Source of the DNA: Piper betle
Taxonomy: Eukaryota; Streptophyta; Magnoliopsida; Piperales; Piperaceae
Reading direction: 5' to 3'
Assembly (NCBI GenBank): GCA_033002965.1
Contig: JAURVB010012597.1
Location: 124,001 to 188,000 of the forward strand
DNA length: 64,000 bases
Of this stretch, positions 45,790 through 57,544 are shown one piece after another. The first letter of the stretch is position 1, and every line of letters starts with the position of its first letter. The notes beneath the pieces are model-generated. The model saw only the letters and a list, made by a program, of their open reading frames with translations. It ran no database searches and was not told the origin of the DNA. The translations under genes and the position numbers were made by a program.

Positions 45790-48700
45790 TGCTTAGTGGA
45801 AATAAAATTGGTTGATTGATTATAAATTTGGCAAACGTGTAATGATTATTTTTTGGGATTGTTGTTTCAACCTACCAAATTTTTGGTATGGGCGGTAGAG
45901 CAGCCACATTTCAAACGACCATCACTCGTCGATCGTCTCATTTACTTGAAAACTTTCTAATTTCATTTCAAAATTCTTTCTAAACAACGGCGACCACCCA
46001 AGAAGATGATGTGTTAGCGGGAAATTGTGGGACGAACGAGAAAAAGCAAAAAAAATAAAGAATACTCATAGAAGGAACACAACCACTATGACCCGTGACA
46101 AGCTCCTTGAATGATCAATACAAAATTTATTTCCGGAAGATCCGGAGAACGAGGAACAGAGAGCTCCCCCCCCCTTCTGGCTTCCGCCCGATATTTTGTC
46201 CATTACTAGCATGTGATCGGTACTTAGCACGAGCTCTACTAAATATATTTTGATTTTAATATTCAATTTTAAAATTATAAATAAATATTTTTAATGTGAT
46301 ATACATTAATATGTAAATAGATAGAATTGGAATAATAGAAATAATAACATTGATAATCACACTAATAATAATAACAATAACAATAATCATAATAATAACA
46401 ATAATCATAATAATAATAACTTTTAAGATTATTATTGGAGAGCCACAGTAAAATTGTGATAATTGAGGTAAATATTAAGAATTTTAAATATATGTAATCA
46501 ATCATTGCTCTCAAAGAATAATTGTAACTTTTATAATTATAAATTGAGAATTAAGAAATCCAAATAATCATAAAAAATTGTCAGATTAATTTGAAATAAA
46601 AAATTAAGAAAATTTCATAATTATAAATATGACAATGGATGAAAATTTCAAAAACATTGATTATGCAGTAATTAATTGGATAAAAAGAACGAAAAGAAAG
46701 GAGAAAATTGTTGTAAACGTAGATATGAAGTTGAAAACATTTTTCAGGAAACAATAATCTATGTTATTATTATTCTAAATCAAATAAAATTAGAAAAGTA
46801 GAAAACTATAATTGTCGGAGAATAGCAATGTAAGTCATGAAAAATCAGGAATTCAAATTTCAGAACAGGATCTAAATTCTATTTTTTACCTTATGAATAT
46901 AAATTATAAGAAAAGTAAGAAAATAAAAGTTTATATTGAGAGAGAAGGTTGATAAGAATCTTTTCGGATGCTAGAGGAGAAAGATATCCTTTTTTAATTT
47001 AAGAACAAGAGGATCTCATTTACATGATTATTCATACAGTTAGAAGCGTCCATTAATATTATCTTTATATATATTATAATAATAATAATAAAAGAGGTTT
47101 TGCTTGCTAGATATAAAATATTTGTGGCACCCACGGTAGCTAGCTATTTCATAGTTTGTTTCTTTAGCGGGCCATTTATTCTGGATGTAACCATAACTAA
47201 TGGACAATGGGTAAATCTTTTAGCACGGCTCCTTGATCAAAACCAACTGTATACAATTCTCTAATTTAAGATATTAACGTAAAAAATTATTAATGCAGTA
47301 CTCAAATCAACTCTTTGCCTGGCATGTATTTTCAAACTCGAAATGCAATCATGCATCATATCAGAATCTGTCCCATCCGAAACATGATTTAACCTCCATT
47401 TAATAATTGTTGGCAGAGTTAATATTTTTTATAGGATTTGTTTGACTTAGTCTAACCAATCAAACTTTTTCTTTAATACTTGTTGGCAGAGTTGGATCTT
47501 ATATAGGATTTGTTTGACTTAGTCCAACAAATCAAGCTTTCTTCTCTTTTATCTGATTTGATAATTAGTCTTATTGGTTTACTGTCACATGACAAATTGT
47601 GTTAATATAGTCGGCGAGTTTGTCCTTATCTCGATCAAAATAAATATGCATTAATAGTTAGTGACGCATATATCCCCGAGTTGTTCGTGGGTGTACATAT
47701 ATACGCTGAATAACCGGCCCTCGGTTAGAAAATTTTTATCTCCAAATTAATATTAGTTATGTGATTACAAAAATAATTCAAATTAAATTATACTTTAAAA
47801 AAATAAAAAACCACCTACAGCCAGTTTTGCCTCCAGTTCGATCTGGTCAGAGGAGGCCTCAATTTGGCAAGAGACAACCTTATCCGATCATCAACGATAT
47901 CGGGGAAGGGACTTATTAATTTTTTGTTTAAGATACATTCAAATTGATTTGCCCTTGTAATTGAGTAACCCAAATTAATTTCGAAGCTGAAAAATTTTCT
48001 CCCCGAGCTTGGATAAACTTTTCTAATATATATAGTTTATATAATTTACCGTTTCTATTTTAAGTAGTTTAACGAATCTTACTATTTAAAATTTCATATA
48101 ATTAAATGTCAAAATAAATAAATAGGATACTTATAAAATTTTAAATCAATTTTAAGCCTTTAACACTTTCATCTTAATCATCAAAGAAATTGTAATAAAA
48201 CTAATTTTAAAATACTCTTAAATAAGTGTAATTTTGAAAAATCTAATATGACCTTATGTCTAAAAAGATAAACTATTTATGTACTCTTAAATTAAAGTCT
48301 ACAACTTCACTTAATTATTTTATTTAACTTTGTCTATCCACTCTTTACCAATAAATGCGATGGATGACTAAGTAAGAAATTATAATTTATTTGCAACCTG
48401 TCTTTCAATGTATTACAAATTTCATTGCTTCAATCTAATTACTATATCTCCATGGAATTAAAAGTCAAGCAATACATTAAGAACTTCCTGAAGAATGCAT
48501 AAGTATGTCTCTATCCTACGCAAATTAGATCATTAATTCATCAAGTTTAGAACATATAAGATTATATTAATTACAAACCCAACTTTTTTATCTCTATATA
48601 AAATCAAATATCTAGAATAATAGGTGATCAAGCTTTTGCATGAATTAAATCTAAATAGAGCAACCAATCCATACACATCAATCAAATAGAGAAAAGGAAT

Positions 48701-49118
48701 AGTCTTTATTAAAACTACGCAATTAAAATTGATTGCAAACCCAAGACAACGAATTTAGTGTAAAAAGATCTAAAACATATTATGAAATTCATTGTTGATA
48801 AACAGGTCATTACAAAATTAAAGAAAGAAAGAAACAAAATGATAAGGAAAAACTCGTTGATTAAGTCTTTCTCCTTTGATGCAATCTACTCCCCTCTTGC
48901 AAACTCTAAAAGAAGTTTTTGGCTGTCAAAAGATGATTTAGGTCGTGTTTTACCATGTATTTATAGATTTCTCCAAAAATAAGGTCCACCAAAACTATGA
49001 ATACGAAAATTAGAATAATGTTTTTGCATTAGGGCGCACACAACCTTGCACAAGGGCATAGAGGGTATAGAATTTTCACCATGTCACACACTTCAGTGGC
49101 TCTAGGGCATGGAAGGCC
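45790..49118. other. Intergenic region, no gene recognised
   Basis: AT-rich, with no conserved frame. It contains an imperfect AAT/AAC microsatellite at about 46340-46425 and a 73-bp tandem duplication at 47400-47545. 48780-49110 has a weakly open frame and an LTR-end-like look (CTTGCACAAGGGCATAGAGGG) but no identifiable element. Confidence 0.5.
47400..47545 (+). repeat. Tandem duplication of about 73 bp
   Basis: The words TGTTGGCAGAGTT (47409, 47482), ATAGGATTTGTTTGACTTAGTC (47431, 47503) and AAATCAA/CAATCAA repeat in the same order in two adjacent units. Confidence 0.8.
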
Positions 49119-50310
49119 TGTAACACTCCAATTCGGCTCACTCGCTAACCCGAACTAGAAATATTACCAGTGATCAAATCATTCGCTAATCTACTTAATT
49201 TGATCAAGTTAACTTGGATCTACCCTCGGCGTCTCAAAACGGTGATGTAAACATTCAATGCATGGATGAAGTGCGTAGGCTCTAACGTTGTTTTAGATAA
49301 ATACTTTGATATACAATTCATATTTAAAACAAGCAAACTCCTTAAAAGTTCAAAAAACAAAGATTTTTAAAAAAAGTAAAATGAAGAAGTCTCCCCTAAA
49401 AGCTTTATCATAAAGACAAGACTTAATTCAGAAAGATATATTTACATAACGATAAAAGCCTAAAATGTTGACAAAATATTTTATTTTACACACAACATTC
49501 TCATCATGATAACCTTTATCTTTTTGAATCGAGTCTTGTCTCTATTTGCTCAACGTGTTCTATTCTATGCACAATACTATCACACACAAATTATTTCATG
49601 CAATAAGATATTAAAACATTCATCTACTACAATTCGCAACAGTTCATTACATCACATTATTATTCAATCTCAGCAGGTACATGTGTATAAGTTGTATTGC
49701 TGCTCCTTCGTAACCCTGACAGCGCTCAGTCATTCAGGTTCTCTCCTACATATATAATACGAAAAAACCATTAATGAGTGTTACTATTTTAGAAATAACT
49801 AATAATCAAAATAGAACATGAGAGATGACTCTCATGTTAAATTAAATCCATCATATATTCTTGTAATTTAGAATCACTCATAAGGGCATTAACCAGGAGT
49901 CGTAAGCTTTGGCTTGAATAGCATCCTATTATAATTGGTCTTATGCCTCAGTGTTTCATATTATCCCACGTTCGGGAAAAGCAATTATTCTAAAGCCCTC
50001 TACACCCTTTGTATAACTCCTCCTAGCCTTGAGCATAGAGACAGAGCACTCTCAAACAGGTGCCTTCAGTACTCTTTAAATAAACAAGTTTAGATATGCA
50101 TTGCATTGCATGTAATCCTCCATATTTTTCTAGGTTTGAAGAACTCAAAATGTGGGAGTTGTTAAGATCACTCGGGGATAGAACGATGTGCTCACCAATC
50201 TAGAGTATGCTTTAACTGAGCACATACTCCGCTCGTGGTACGTACGAGTCGACTTTCCCCTTGTATCATATTTCAATGGAAAACTGAAAAAACTATACAT
50301 ACATAGGTTT
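49119..50310 (-). mobile_element. Old B-type LTR fragment, minus orientation
   Basis: It starts TGTAACACTCCAATTCGG, as the LTR at 57545 starts TGTAACACCCCAAATCCGG. It shares in order CTCGGCGTCT, TCTCCCCTAAAAG, CAGTAATGAGTGTTACT-like, CTGACAGCGC, AAGCCCTCTA, CCTTGAGCAT and TGAAGAACTCAAA with that LTR, and fades out near 50310 at the counterpart of 58690. It is strongly diverged. Confidence 0.7.
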
Positions 50311-51770
50311 GGGAGTCGTCAGAGATATAACCCCTAAGACACGTAAAGACAATACATAAGTTAAGCTCAACCCAAACTTTAACTTAGCTTGAGTTTAGAA
50401 GGATGCAACTCTAAATTTAATATGAACAATGAGCCATTTCAAAATTCGAAAAAATATTGTGAAAATTACAAATCTACCGAAAAGGTTTCACGATATTATC
50501 AAAGAAGGGCATTTTTCTAGAATCTCATTAGAGATTTCGGTTCATCAAAAGGAGTAGTTTGTAGTTATACTCCAAATATGGGAAGAAGACCATAGCAAAT
50601 GCTACAACAAACTCACTCTATCGGCCTTATCATCGGCCCTAATTTTTATAATTATTGGAATATAATTATATATTACGTTTAATACTTTCAGATTCTACAA
50701 ATTATGGGGACCTGAACCAATAATAAAATTACTACAATGGGTTTGGTGTAGCAAATGCTCCGGTAAAACCTCTCCCCTATCCCCTCTCCCAATTTGACCA
50801 TTCAAATTAGAATCAAATTTAAGTTGAATGGTTCATCATGATATTCAAGTTTGAGATAAGTGAATTGAGATTTGAGCTAAGGAATTAAGATAATTTAGTC
50901 TCACATTTCTTATCCTTCATCATTGTTTTTATCTCTTCATATATAAATTCCTTACCTCATTACAAATTAAACCCTCAAATTTATCACAGATTCTAAATTA
51001 TCCAAATATAGAACTAAATCATACTACATTCAAGCTAAACCGTCTCTAAACCTTTACCAAACAAATTAATAGATGTAAATAAAAAAGGCAGCCTTGCAAA
51101 AGGTGTCCCCCCCCCCCATAAAAAAAAGAAGGTCACGCAAAATTAATGAGGTTTGGCACCGGTTAATCTCACGATTTTATTATTTATAATTTATCATTTA
51201 TTATTTTAAAAAATTTTACCACAATCGAGCCATTAACCAAATTTAAAATGTTGTCATAACTATGTTTTCACTATTTTCCTTTCGATTAAACGGTTAACTA
51301 ATAGTTAAATTTTCATTATTTTATATATTATAAATTAATTTTTTACTCATAAAATACAAAATATTTTAACCATCTACTGTTACAAACTACAAAAAAGTAA
51401 ATAAAATATCTAAAACGGTAATTTCATCAAAGAAAAATTATAACAATGAAATATTTTAAAATTGAAGTCCAAGGTACGGTTGAGTTGTACGGTTATACGT
51501 AAAATGACTAAATAAAAGTTGATTTAACTGGTAAAATAAGTATAATAAAGTGTTTTATCATTATTATTTATATTTGAAGTCACTTTAGTTAAATTAAACA
51601 AATTTTTAATTATTTTTATATAAGAATAATTTTTTTATATTTTTATTCCATCTAATTCGGATTACCACCGTCTATAACCGCAGTCGAAGTCAACAAAATC
51701 TTTGTAAGTTTCATCAACTCAGATTTTTTTATCATTAGCTACTTCTTTGTAAATAAATAAATCTGTAATT
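50311..51770. other. AT-rich region upstream of the RAD6-type gene
   Basis: No gene seen. A C9 run lies at 51110 and AT-rich sequence with no clear repeat follows. The RAD6-gene promoter must lie in the last part of this stretch and in 51848-52088. Confidence 0.5.
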
Positions 51771-51773
51771 GAA

Positions 51774-51847
<74 letters not shown>
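51774..51847. repeat. AAT microsatellite (about 24 units) upstream of the RAD6-type gene
   Basis: A perfect AAT/ATA run ends about 240 bp before the ATG of the E2 gene. It makes long poly-Ile frames on both strands that are not genes. Confidence 0.95.
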
Positions 51848-51848
<1 letters not shown>

Positions 51849-52088
51849 GAGAGGTAAGAATAGACAGAGAGGTCCGAATCCACTGCTCTGCTGCATCGCC
51901 GTTCCTTTTTGGCTTCTCAGATTCCTTTCCTTCTTCCTTCCCTTCTTCCTTCCCTCCTCCAATACGCCATCACCCAGAGCTGGTGGTGGGCCGGAGGAGG
52001 TAGCTGCGCCGGTGAGCTTCACTGGCTAGCTAAAAAGATCCGATCTTTACAGCTCCCTACTTGAGTAGAGGAGGGCGCCAGAGGGGGG
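51848..52088 (+). promoter_or_regulatory. Probable 5' UTR of the RAD6-type gene
   Basis: A CT-rich run (CTTTCCTTCTTCC repeats at 51925-51960) typical of plant leaders, followed by GAGGGGGGATG. No TATA box is placed with confidence. Confidence 0.5.
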
Positions 52089-54360
52089 ATGTCGACGGCG
52101 GCGAGGAAGAGGCTGATGAGGGATTTCAAGCGGCTGCAGCAAGATCCGCCGGCGGGCATCAGCGGTGCGCCCCAGGACAACAATATCATGCTCTGGAATG
52201 CTGTTATTTTCGGGTCGGTCGTTGGTTTTTTTAATTGATTTTGGTGCTTTCTTTGTAGCTTTGATTGTGTGGAAATTTGTGTCTTCTTGATTTTGGCTTA
52301 TGGGTTTTTGTTGTTTTTTATCTGCAGGCCCGATGATACTGCTTGGGATGGTGGTAATGTTTTTGTTTTTGTTTTTTATCATTTCGTTGTTAGATTATTA
52401 TTACGAGAATTTGCATGTAATGTTGAGTAAAGTTGACATTGTTGGATTTTCTGATTTGGTGGGATGTGCATGGATTGTAGGAAAAACTAGAGCTTGGGAT
52501 AGTGGCAATATACTTTTTTTGTGCAAATTTGCTGGTTTTGTTGAGAAAAGTTAGAAATTTTGGACTTCATTATTTTGTGAGGTGTGCATAGATGGAAAAA
52601 TTAGGGCTTCATATTTTCTGAGGCTAGGATAATCGATATGGGCATTTGATAGAGCCCTCGAGTTTGATCCGAGAGTTGAGCTTGAAATTCTTGCTCTTTT
52701 GCTATCTGAATCCAGGAATTGAGGAGACAGTGGAAAAATAAAGGGTGTCATACTTTTTACTCAAGAGTGGCAGAAGAGAGGCTTTTGCATTAATTTTGAT
52801 TTTATACTTGTATCCTCAGAAGTACATGATTTTGGTTTCTTGTCTATGAAATTATCAATTATGTCAAGTAAGAAAAAGAGGAAAGTGTGTAGAAGGTTGA
52901 CTTTTTACCCAACTAATTCAACTCTACTGTGTCCAAGCTAATTCAAAACATTTTAACCTAGCTTTCTTTGATCTTCTTGGCTTTTGAATGCACATAATAG
53001 TCATTGTCAGTTTGCCCTAGTGAAGTAATTATTTTGAGGAAGGGAAATTCAGACCTTATCCTCACTACTCAATCCTAATAATCACCATATTTCTCTTGTA
53101 ATTGGTCAACTTATTACTGCATTTATTTATTGTTTTTCATTAATCTCTCAGGTACGTTTAAGTTGACTTTGCAATTTACAGAGGACTATCCTAATAAACC
53201 TCCAACTGTACGATTTGTTTCGCGGATGTTTCACCCAAACAGTAAGTAGCATAAGTGAGAAGCTCAAAATTATGCTTTAATTTATCTACAAGGAAAATTT
53301 TCTGGAGTGATATATGTTTATTACAAGGATTACGGTGAATTAAACAGTTTATGCTGATGGAAGCATTTGCTTGGACATTTTGCAAAATCAATGGAGTCCA
53401 ATATATGATGTTGCTGCCATATTGACATCCATTCAGGTCTGCTTTCTTTCTTTGTTCGCTTAGTACAGACTAGCAATAATCTGGCTATATTTGCCCACCG
53501 TCATAACAAAATATTGTAAATTGTATTTGATTACAAATGCTGGATAATTGTTGTTGAAGAAAAATCTGTCCTCTATGACTTTGAACTACTTTAGTATCAG
53601 ATGTTCCCTTTGGGGGTGGTTTTAGATTTGCATCAAATTGGAAAATAAAAATTTATGTAAGGAACTTAATTAAATCTGCATTCTTCTTCATATAATACGG
53701 AGGGCAATTTTACACAGCAATTGAGGCCTAACTAAAAATATAGGCATATAGGCATAAAACCAGCGTCATCATTCATGGGCCATTGTCACAAACTCACTAA
53801 AAATATGGTGCTGCATCTGACCACATTTTTTTGGTTGGTAAGAGTTTTGAGACAGTTTTTTAGGGCCGCATTTGTATTTAGATCACTGCCTATATTGAAC
53901 ACGTAGCAAAAATATTTGAGATAATCTTTTATGATTCACCTATAGCCAAAATTGAATTGTTCCATAATTATGCTGCATATAGTTTTACAAAGCATACTTG
54001 AAAAAGTGTTTGCTCTATGGCAACCATCAATTTAGTAGTTCAGTGACATCAGAGGGCAGAATGAATGCTGATTCTCATCTACTGTATATAATCAATAAAT
54101 GGATGTTTGTCAATATTTACTATTAATAGTTGTTGTCAGGATGAGCACTTAAGTGGATGTTAATCTGTACAGTACTAATTTTCTTTCTGAGCATCATTCA
54201 TTTAAAATGTCACGTTTCTATCTTTCTTCAGTCCCTGTTATGTGATCCCAATCCAAATTCACCTGCAAATTCTGAGGCGGCTCGAATGTTTAGTGAGAAC
54301 AAGAGGGAGTATAATCGGAGAGTGCGTGAGATTGTTGAACAGAGCTGGACTGCTGATTGA
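52089..54360 (+). CDS. UBC2: Ubiquitin-conjugating enzyme E2, RAD6 type (UBC1/2/3 group), 5 exons, complete
   Basis: Exons: 52089-52213, 52328-52353, 53152-53241, 53348-53436, 54232-54360; all introns are GT-AG and the phases join without a break. The product has 152 residues, the usual RAD6 length, starts [19 protein letters not shown] and ends EQSWTAD. The catalytic cysteine is C88 ([15 protein letters not shown]), with the HPN motif at 78-80. RAD6-type E2 enzymes accept ubiquitin from E1 and pass it to a target with an E3; in plants UBC1/2 work with HUB1/HUB2 to monoubiquitinate histone H2B, and RAD6 also acts in DNA-damage tolerance. The protein is nuclear and cytosolic and lacks the acidic tail of yeast Rad6. 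Nothing looks broken. The assignment to UBC1, 2 or 3 is not resolved; UBC2 stands for the group. Confidence 0.96.
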
Positions 54361-55850
54361 CAAACTATCTTTCACTGCTGTTAAATAAGCAAATTGTTTG
54401 CCGCCAAGCTTACAAATGGTAGTTTTAGTTGCTTATTTCATTGCATCATCTGCATGCATTATTTTACTAGACGGAAAATTTGTAAGCTTAGCTCTGGACT
54501 ATATGTCTGCATCTCGGGTACTGCTCCACCAACTGGATTCCTTCGTGTAATAATATGTTATGTTGCCATGTATGAAACTTTTAACATTACATAAAAAGGT
54601 TTACATCTGCTGTTAGTGGACTACTCTTCAACTCTGTTGAACTACGATTTTATTTTGTGTGCAATGTAATTTTAGAATGGTCATTTCTGTATAGCTGCCA
54701 TCATATCAATTATCAATGTTGCTTCATTTATTTAGTTGAGATGTTTTTTGGCATCTAAGATATTTATACACATTTAGCAATAACATGGATGTGTACCTTT
54801 TACAAGGGTTGTCTTGCCTGTATTTTCCTAATTGCCCTTGGTAGGAAAATTAAAAACAATGGTTACTTATAACCATCATCTTCCTCCTTGTAAAAAGGGG
54901 AAGAGAAAAAATACTTAGGAGACAATAATGACTTTGTCAGAAAATTAGCAGAGATTGTCTGGTGTGGTTTAATCAGCAGTTAGAGGTTGATTCTCTTGCA
55001 TGATTTTGACCCGATGATAATCTATGTTTAATTTTGTTGTACAAGGTATATTTATTTATTTATTTATTTATTTTTAGGATGTTTACTTGTATTAATTTAT
55101 TAATTAAGATAAATAATTCAGTTTTACATTGGTATCAGTTTACCTGGTAATTATTTCCCCTAATTTTGTTTTAGGGTTCTTTATTTTATTATTGAACTGT
55201 ATACAATTAAGAGGGAAATCTTGTGTTAATTACTTTAATTAACCTATTAATTATAGTCATGCTTGAAAGTTACAGGAAAACGGCCACCATCGCTGGAAAA
55301 TGGCAAACAATTGTCGGAAATGGTGAAACCTCACCGGGATTATCGGTCATTTTCGTTGGATTAGCAAGAACACCAAGAAAAAAAATTACAGATCTGGTCG
55401 GATTTTTATTCGCGTAAACAGATCTGCCAACGAAGTGTTTTTTACATATCTACACCATTATTTTAATTTTTAAATAACTTCAAAACATATGTTGTGCAGC
55501 AATAATTATGAGTGGTAATTTTAAGCTGAGCTTTGTTTTTTATTTTCATGTTTGTTGCTCTACTTTATATGTTTTTTAGTTATTTTTAATTAAAAATCAT
55601 TCAATGTCACCGAAACAAATCATAGTTGATCTTAATAAGGGAACAGTGATAGCAATTATGACATACGGTATTCTTGAAGATCATAAGACAACCAAGGCCT
55701 TGAATCAAGTTTTGAATCCACAATTGCAGTCCACAACTTAGGTAACGTACCATCAAGTTTGACACTTTCAAGAAACGTACAAGTGTGCCTATAACTAAAT
55801 ATGTACATGAAATGTCTAACATGAGCAAGTGCAAGCTGTCAATAACATCT
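54361..55850. other. 3' UTR of the RAD6-type gene and AT-rich spacer
   Basis: The first 300-400 bp should be the 3' UTR; no single poly(A) signal stands out. 55047-55075 is a TTTA microsatellite. Nothing else is recognised. Confidence 0.45.
55047..55075. repeat. TTTA microsatellite
   Basis: About seven TTTA units. Confidence 0.9.
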
Positions 55851-55861
55851 CAAATTTGATT

Positions 55862-56755
55862 CTCAAATTTGATTCACTCTCAAACTGAACTAGAATATTA
55901 CTGGTCACCCAAGTAAGTTGGTTAACCCAGACATATCCGAAAGGATCTACTATCAGTGTCTTAAAATAGAAGAGAAAGTTTATCATGTGTGTATGGAATG
56001 TTCGGAACTTAGCATAATTCTACATGAATGACATGACTCATGCAATCACACTCAAATTAATCAAGAATAAAAAAAATGAAAAATCCTAAAATAAAACGGA
56101 CACAATTTTTCTTAAAAGTGAAATAAGTGGACCAACCTGTCAAATAGCAATATATTTATAGATAACCAAACTATACACAATTCTTCATTTCATAGCCCAT
56201 CATAGTTTTCACATTAATAACATTAAAAACATGAATTGGGTCTTGACCCCTCTGTTCATCATGTTTGTCACAATTATTTATCAATTTCACAAAATATTAT
56301 TGTTAGTTCAATATGAAGCAACACATTACAACATAATACATTGTAACCAAAACACACAAAAAATCCAAACATATAGTGTCAGATCTATGCGTGTGTACTA
56401 AGCAGTCACTGCTCCTCTATCAAAGCCTCTCATTCCTTACCTACATATATATAATAACATGTCAGTAATGAGTGTTAGTGGTCCAAAAATAATTATACAA
56501 TATGGCAAAAGAGAGCAAACTCTCATTTTAAAGCAAATCATATATAATTTCTGCTAAACTCTTTAAAGGGCATCTACTAAGAATCCATCGGGCCACAAAC
56601 TTAAGCCCTCTCATGGTCTACTAATACCTCTCTCAACATTTTCTTATATTTTTTCTGTCCCTTGGGATTACCAGTATATCCTAAGCCCTCTCATGTCCTC
56701 CATATATCTCCTGGCCCATAGCACGAAGGCCAAGTACTCTCATGCAGTCCCCTTC
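55862..56755 (-). mobile_element. Old B-type LTR fragment, interrupted by a C-type LTR
   Basis: It is collinear with 57545-58470: CTAAAATAAAACGGACA, CTTACCTACATATA...GTCAGTAATGAGTGTTA, GAGAGCAAACTCTCAT, TAAGCCCTCTC and GCACGAAGGCCAAGTACTCTCATGCAGTC. The match stops at 56755, exactly where the C LTR begins, so the remainder should lie beyond the right window edge. Confidence 0.75.
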
Positions 56756-57544
56756 TGTAAAACCTAATTTCAGGTTAGGGTTTTACCTGCTTGTAGTTTG
56801 CCCGCTTTGGGCCAGTCTCTATTTGGTTTGAGTGAGCTCGAGTCAGACTAAGTTTTAGACCATGAGTATGGGGCCCAGATGGCCTTATGAGAATATTATG
56901 GACGCTGAGTATGTTTGACATGCAGATGATAGTTTTAGTTATGATATAAAGCAAGATTTATCAGTGTATACACGAGGTATACAAATAATTTTTATTTTAT
57001 GGGTTAGCTAGGGTTTTAGGCCTAGATCTAGGCTGTTGCAGCGTTTATTATTTGTTTGAGATTTTCAAGGTATTTTATTTACATGTAGCATAGGGACTTT
57101 GGATCACCGGATTGTGCCCCTATGGGCCCACCTTGATTGAGTTCGGGGTTTGAGGCTCATTTAGACTTCTTGCCTCAATTCCCGCCAATAGAATCACTTT
57201 TAAGACTCGAGTCAATTTTGACTTTAGACAGTCTTGCTCCGAGCTTTCTGTCCATATGTATATCACATATACCTATAGGTGGGTTCCACTAGGCCATGAG
57301 TTGTCGGATGTTCAGATCATGCCATGTGGCAAGATCTTAACCGTCCACATCAGCCCTAGCATTCTTCCTTTGATTTTCAGAGATTTCCCAAGATTTTGAG
57401 CTTTATACCCATAGTGTCATGGCCACTTCGGCTCGCCGCCGGCGATGCTCCGGTTTGCCCCCGACCACCGGACTGGCTCCCCCATGACCGCCTTGCAGCC
57501 AGCTTTCTATCTGTACCATTCACAACCGCCGGCGCCAGCATAGT
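56756..57544 (+). mobile_element. 5' part of a C-type LTR, interrupted by element B
   Basis: It starts TGTAAAACCTAATTTCAGGTTAGGGTTTTACC and follows the C LTR (GAGTATGGGGCCCAGATGGCC, CGAGGTATACA, GTGCCCCTATGGGCCCACCTTGATT, GACTCGAGTCAATTT, CGGCTCGCCGCCGG). It ends at 57544, inside the GC-rich block, where TGTAACACCCC of element B begins. Confidence 0.8.

Noticed and set aside
48782..48982. 66-codon frame
   Set aside because: No homology that I can recognise; AT-rich intergenic DNA.
51735..52029. Poly-isoleucine frames on both strands
   Set aside because: Products of the AAT microsatellite.
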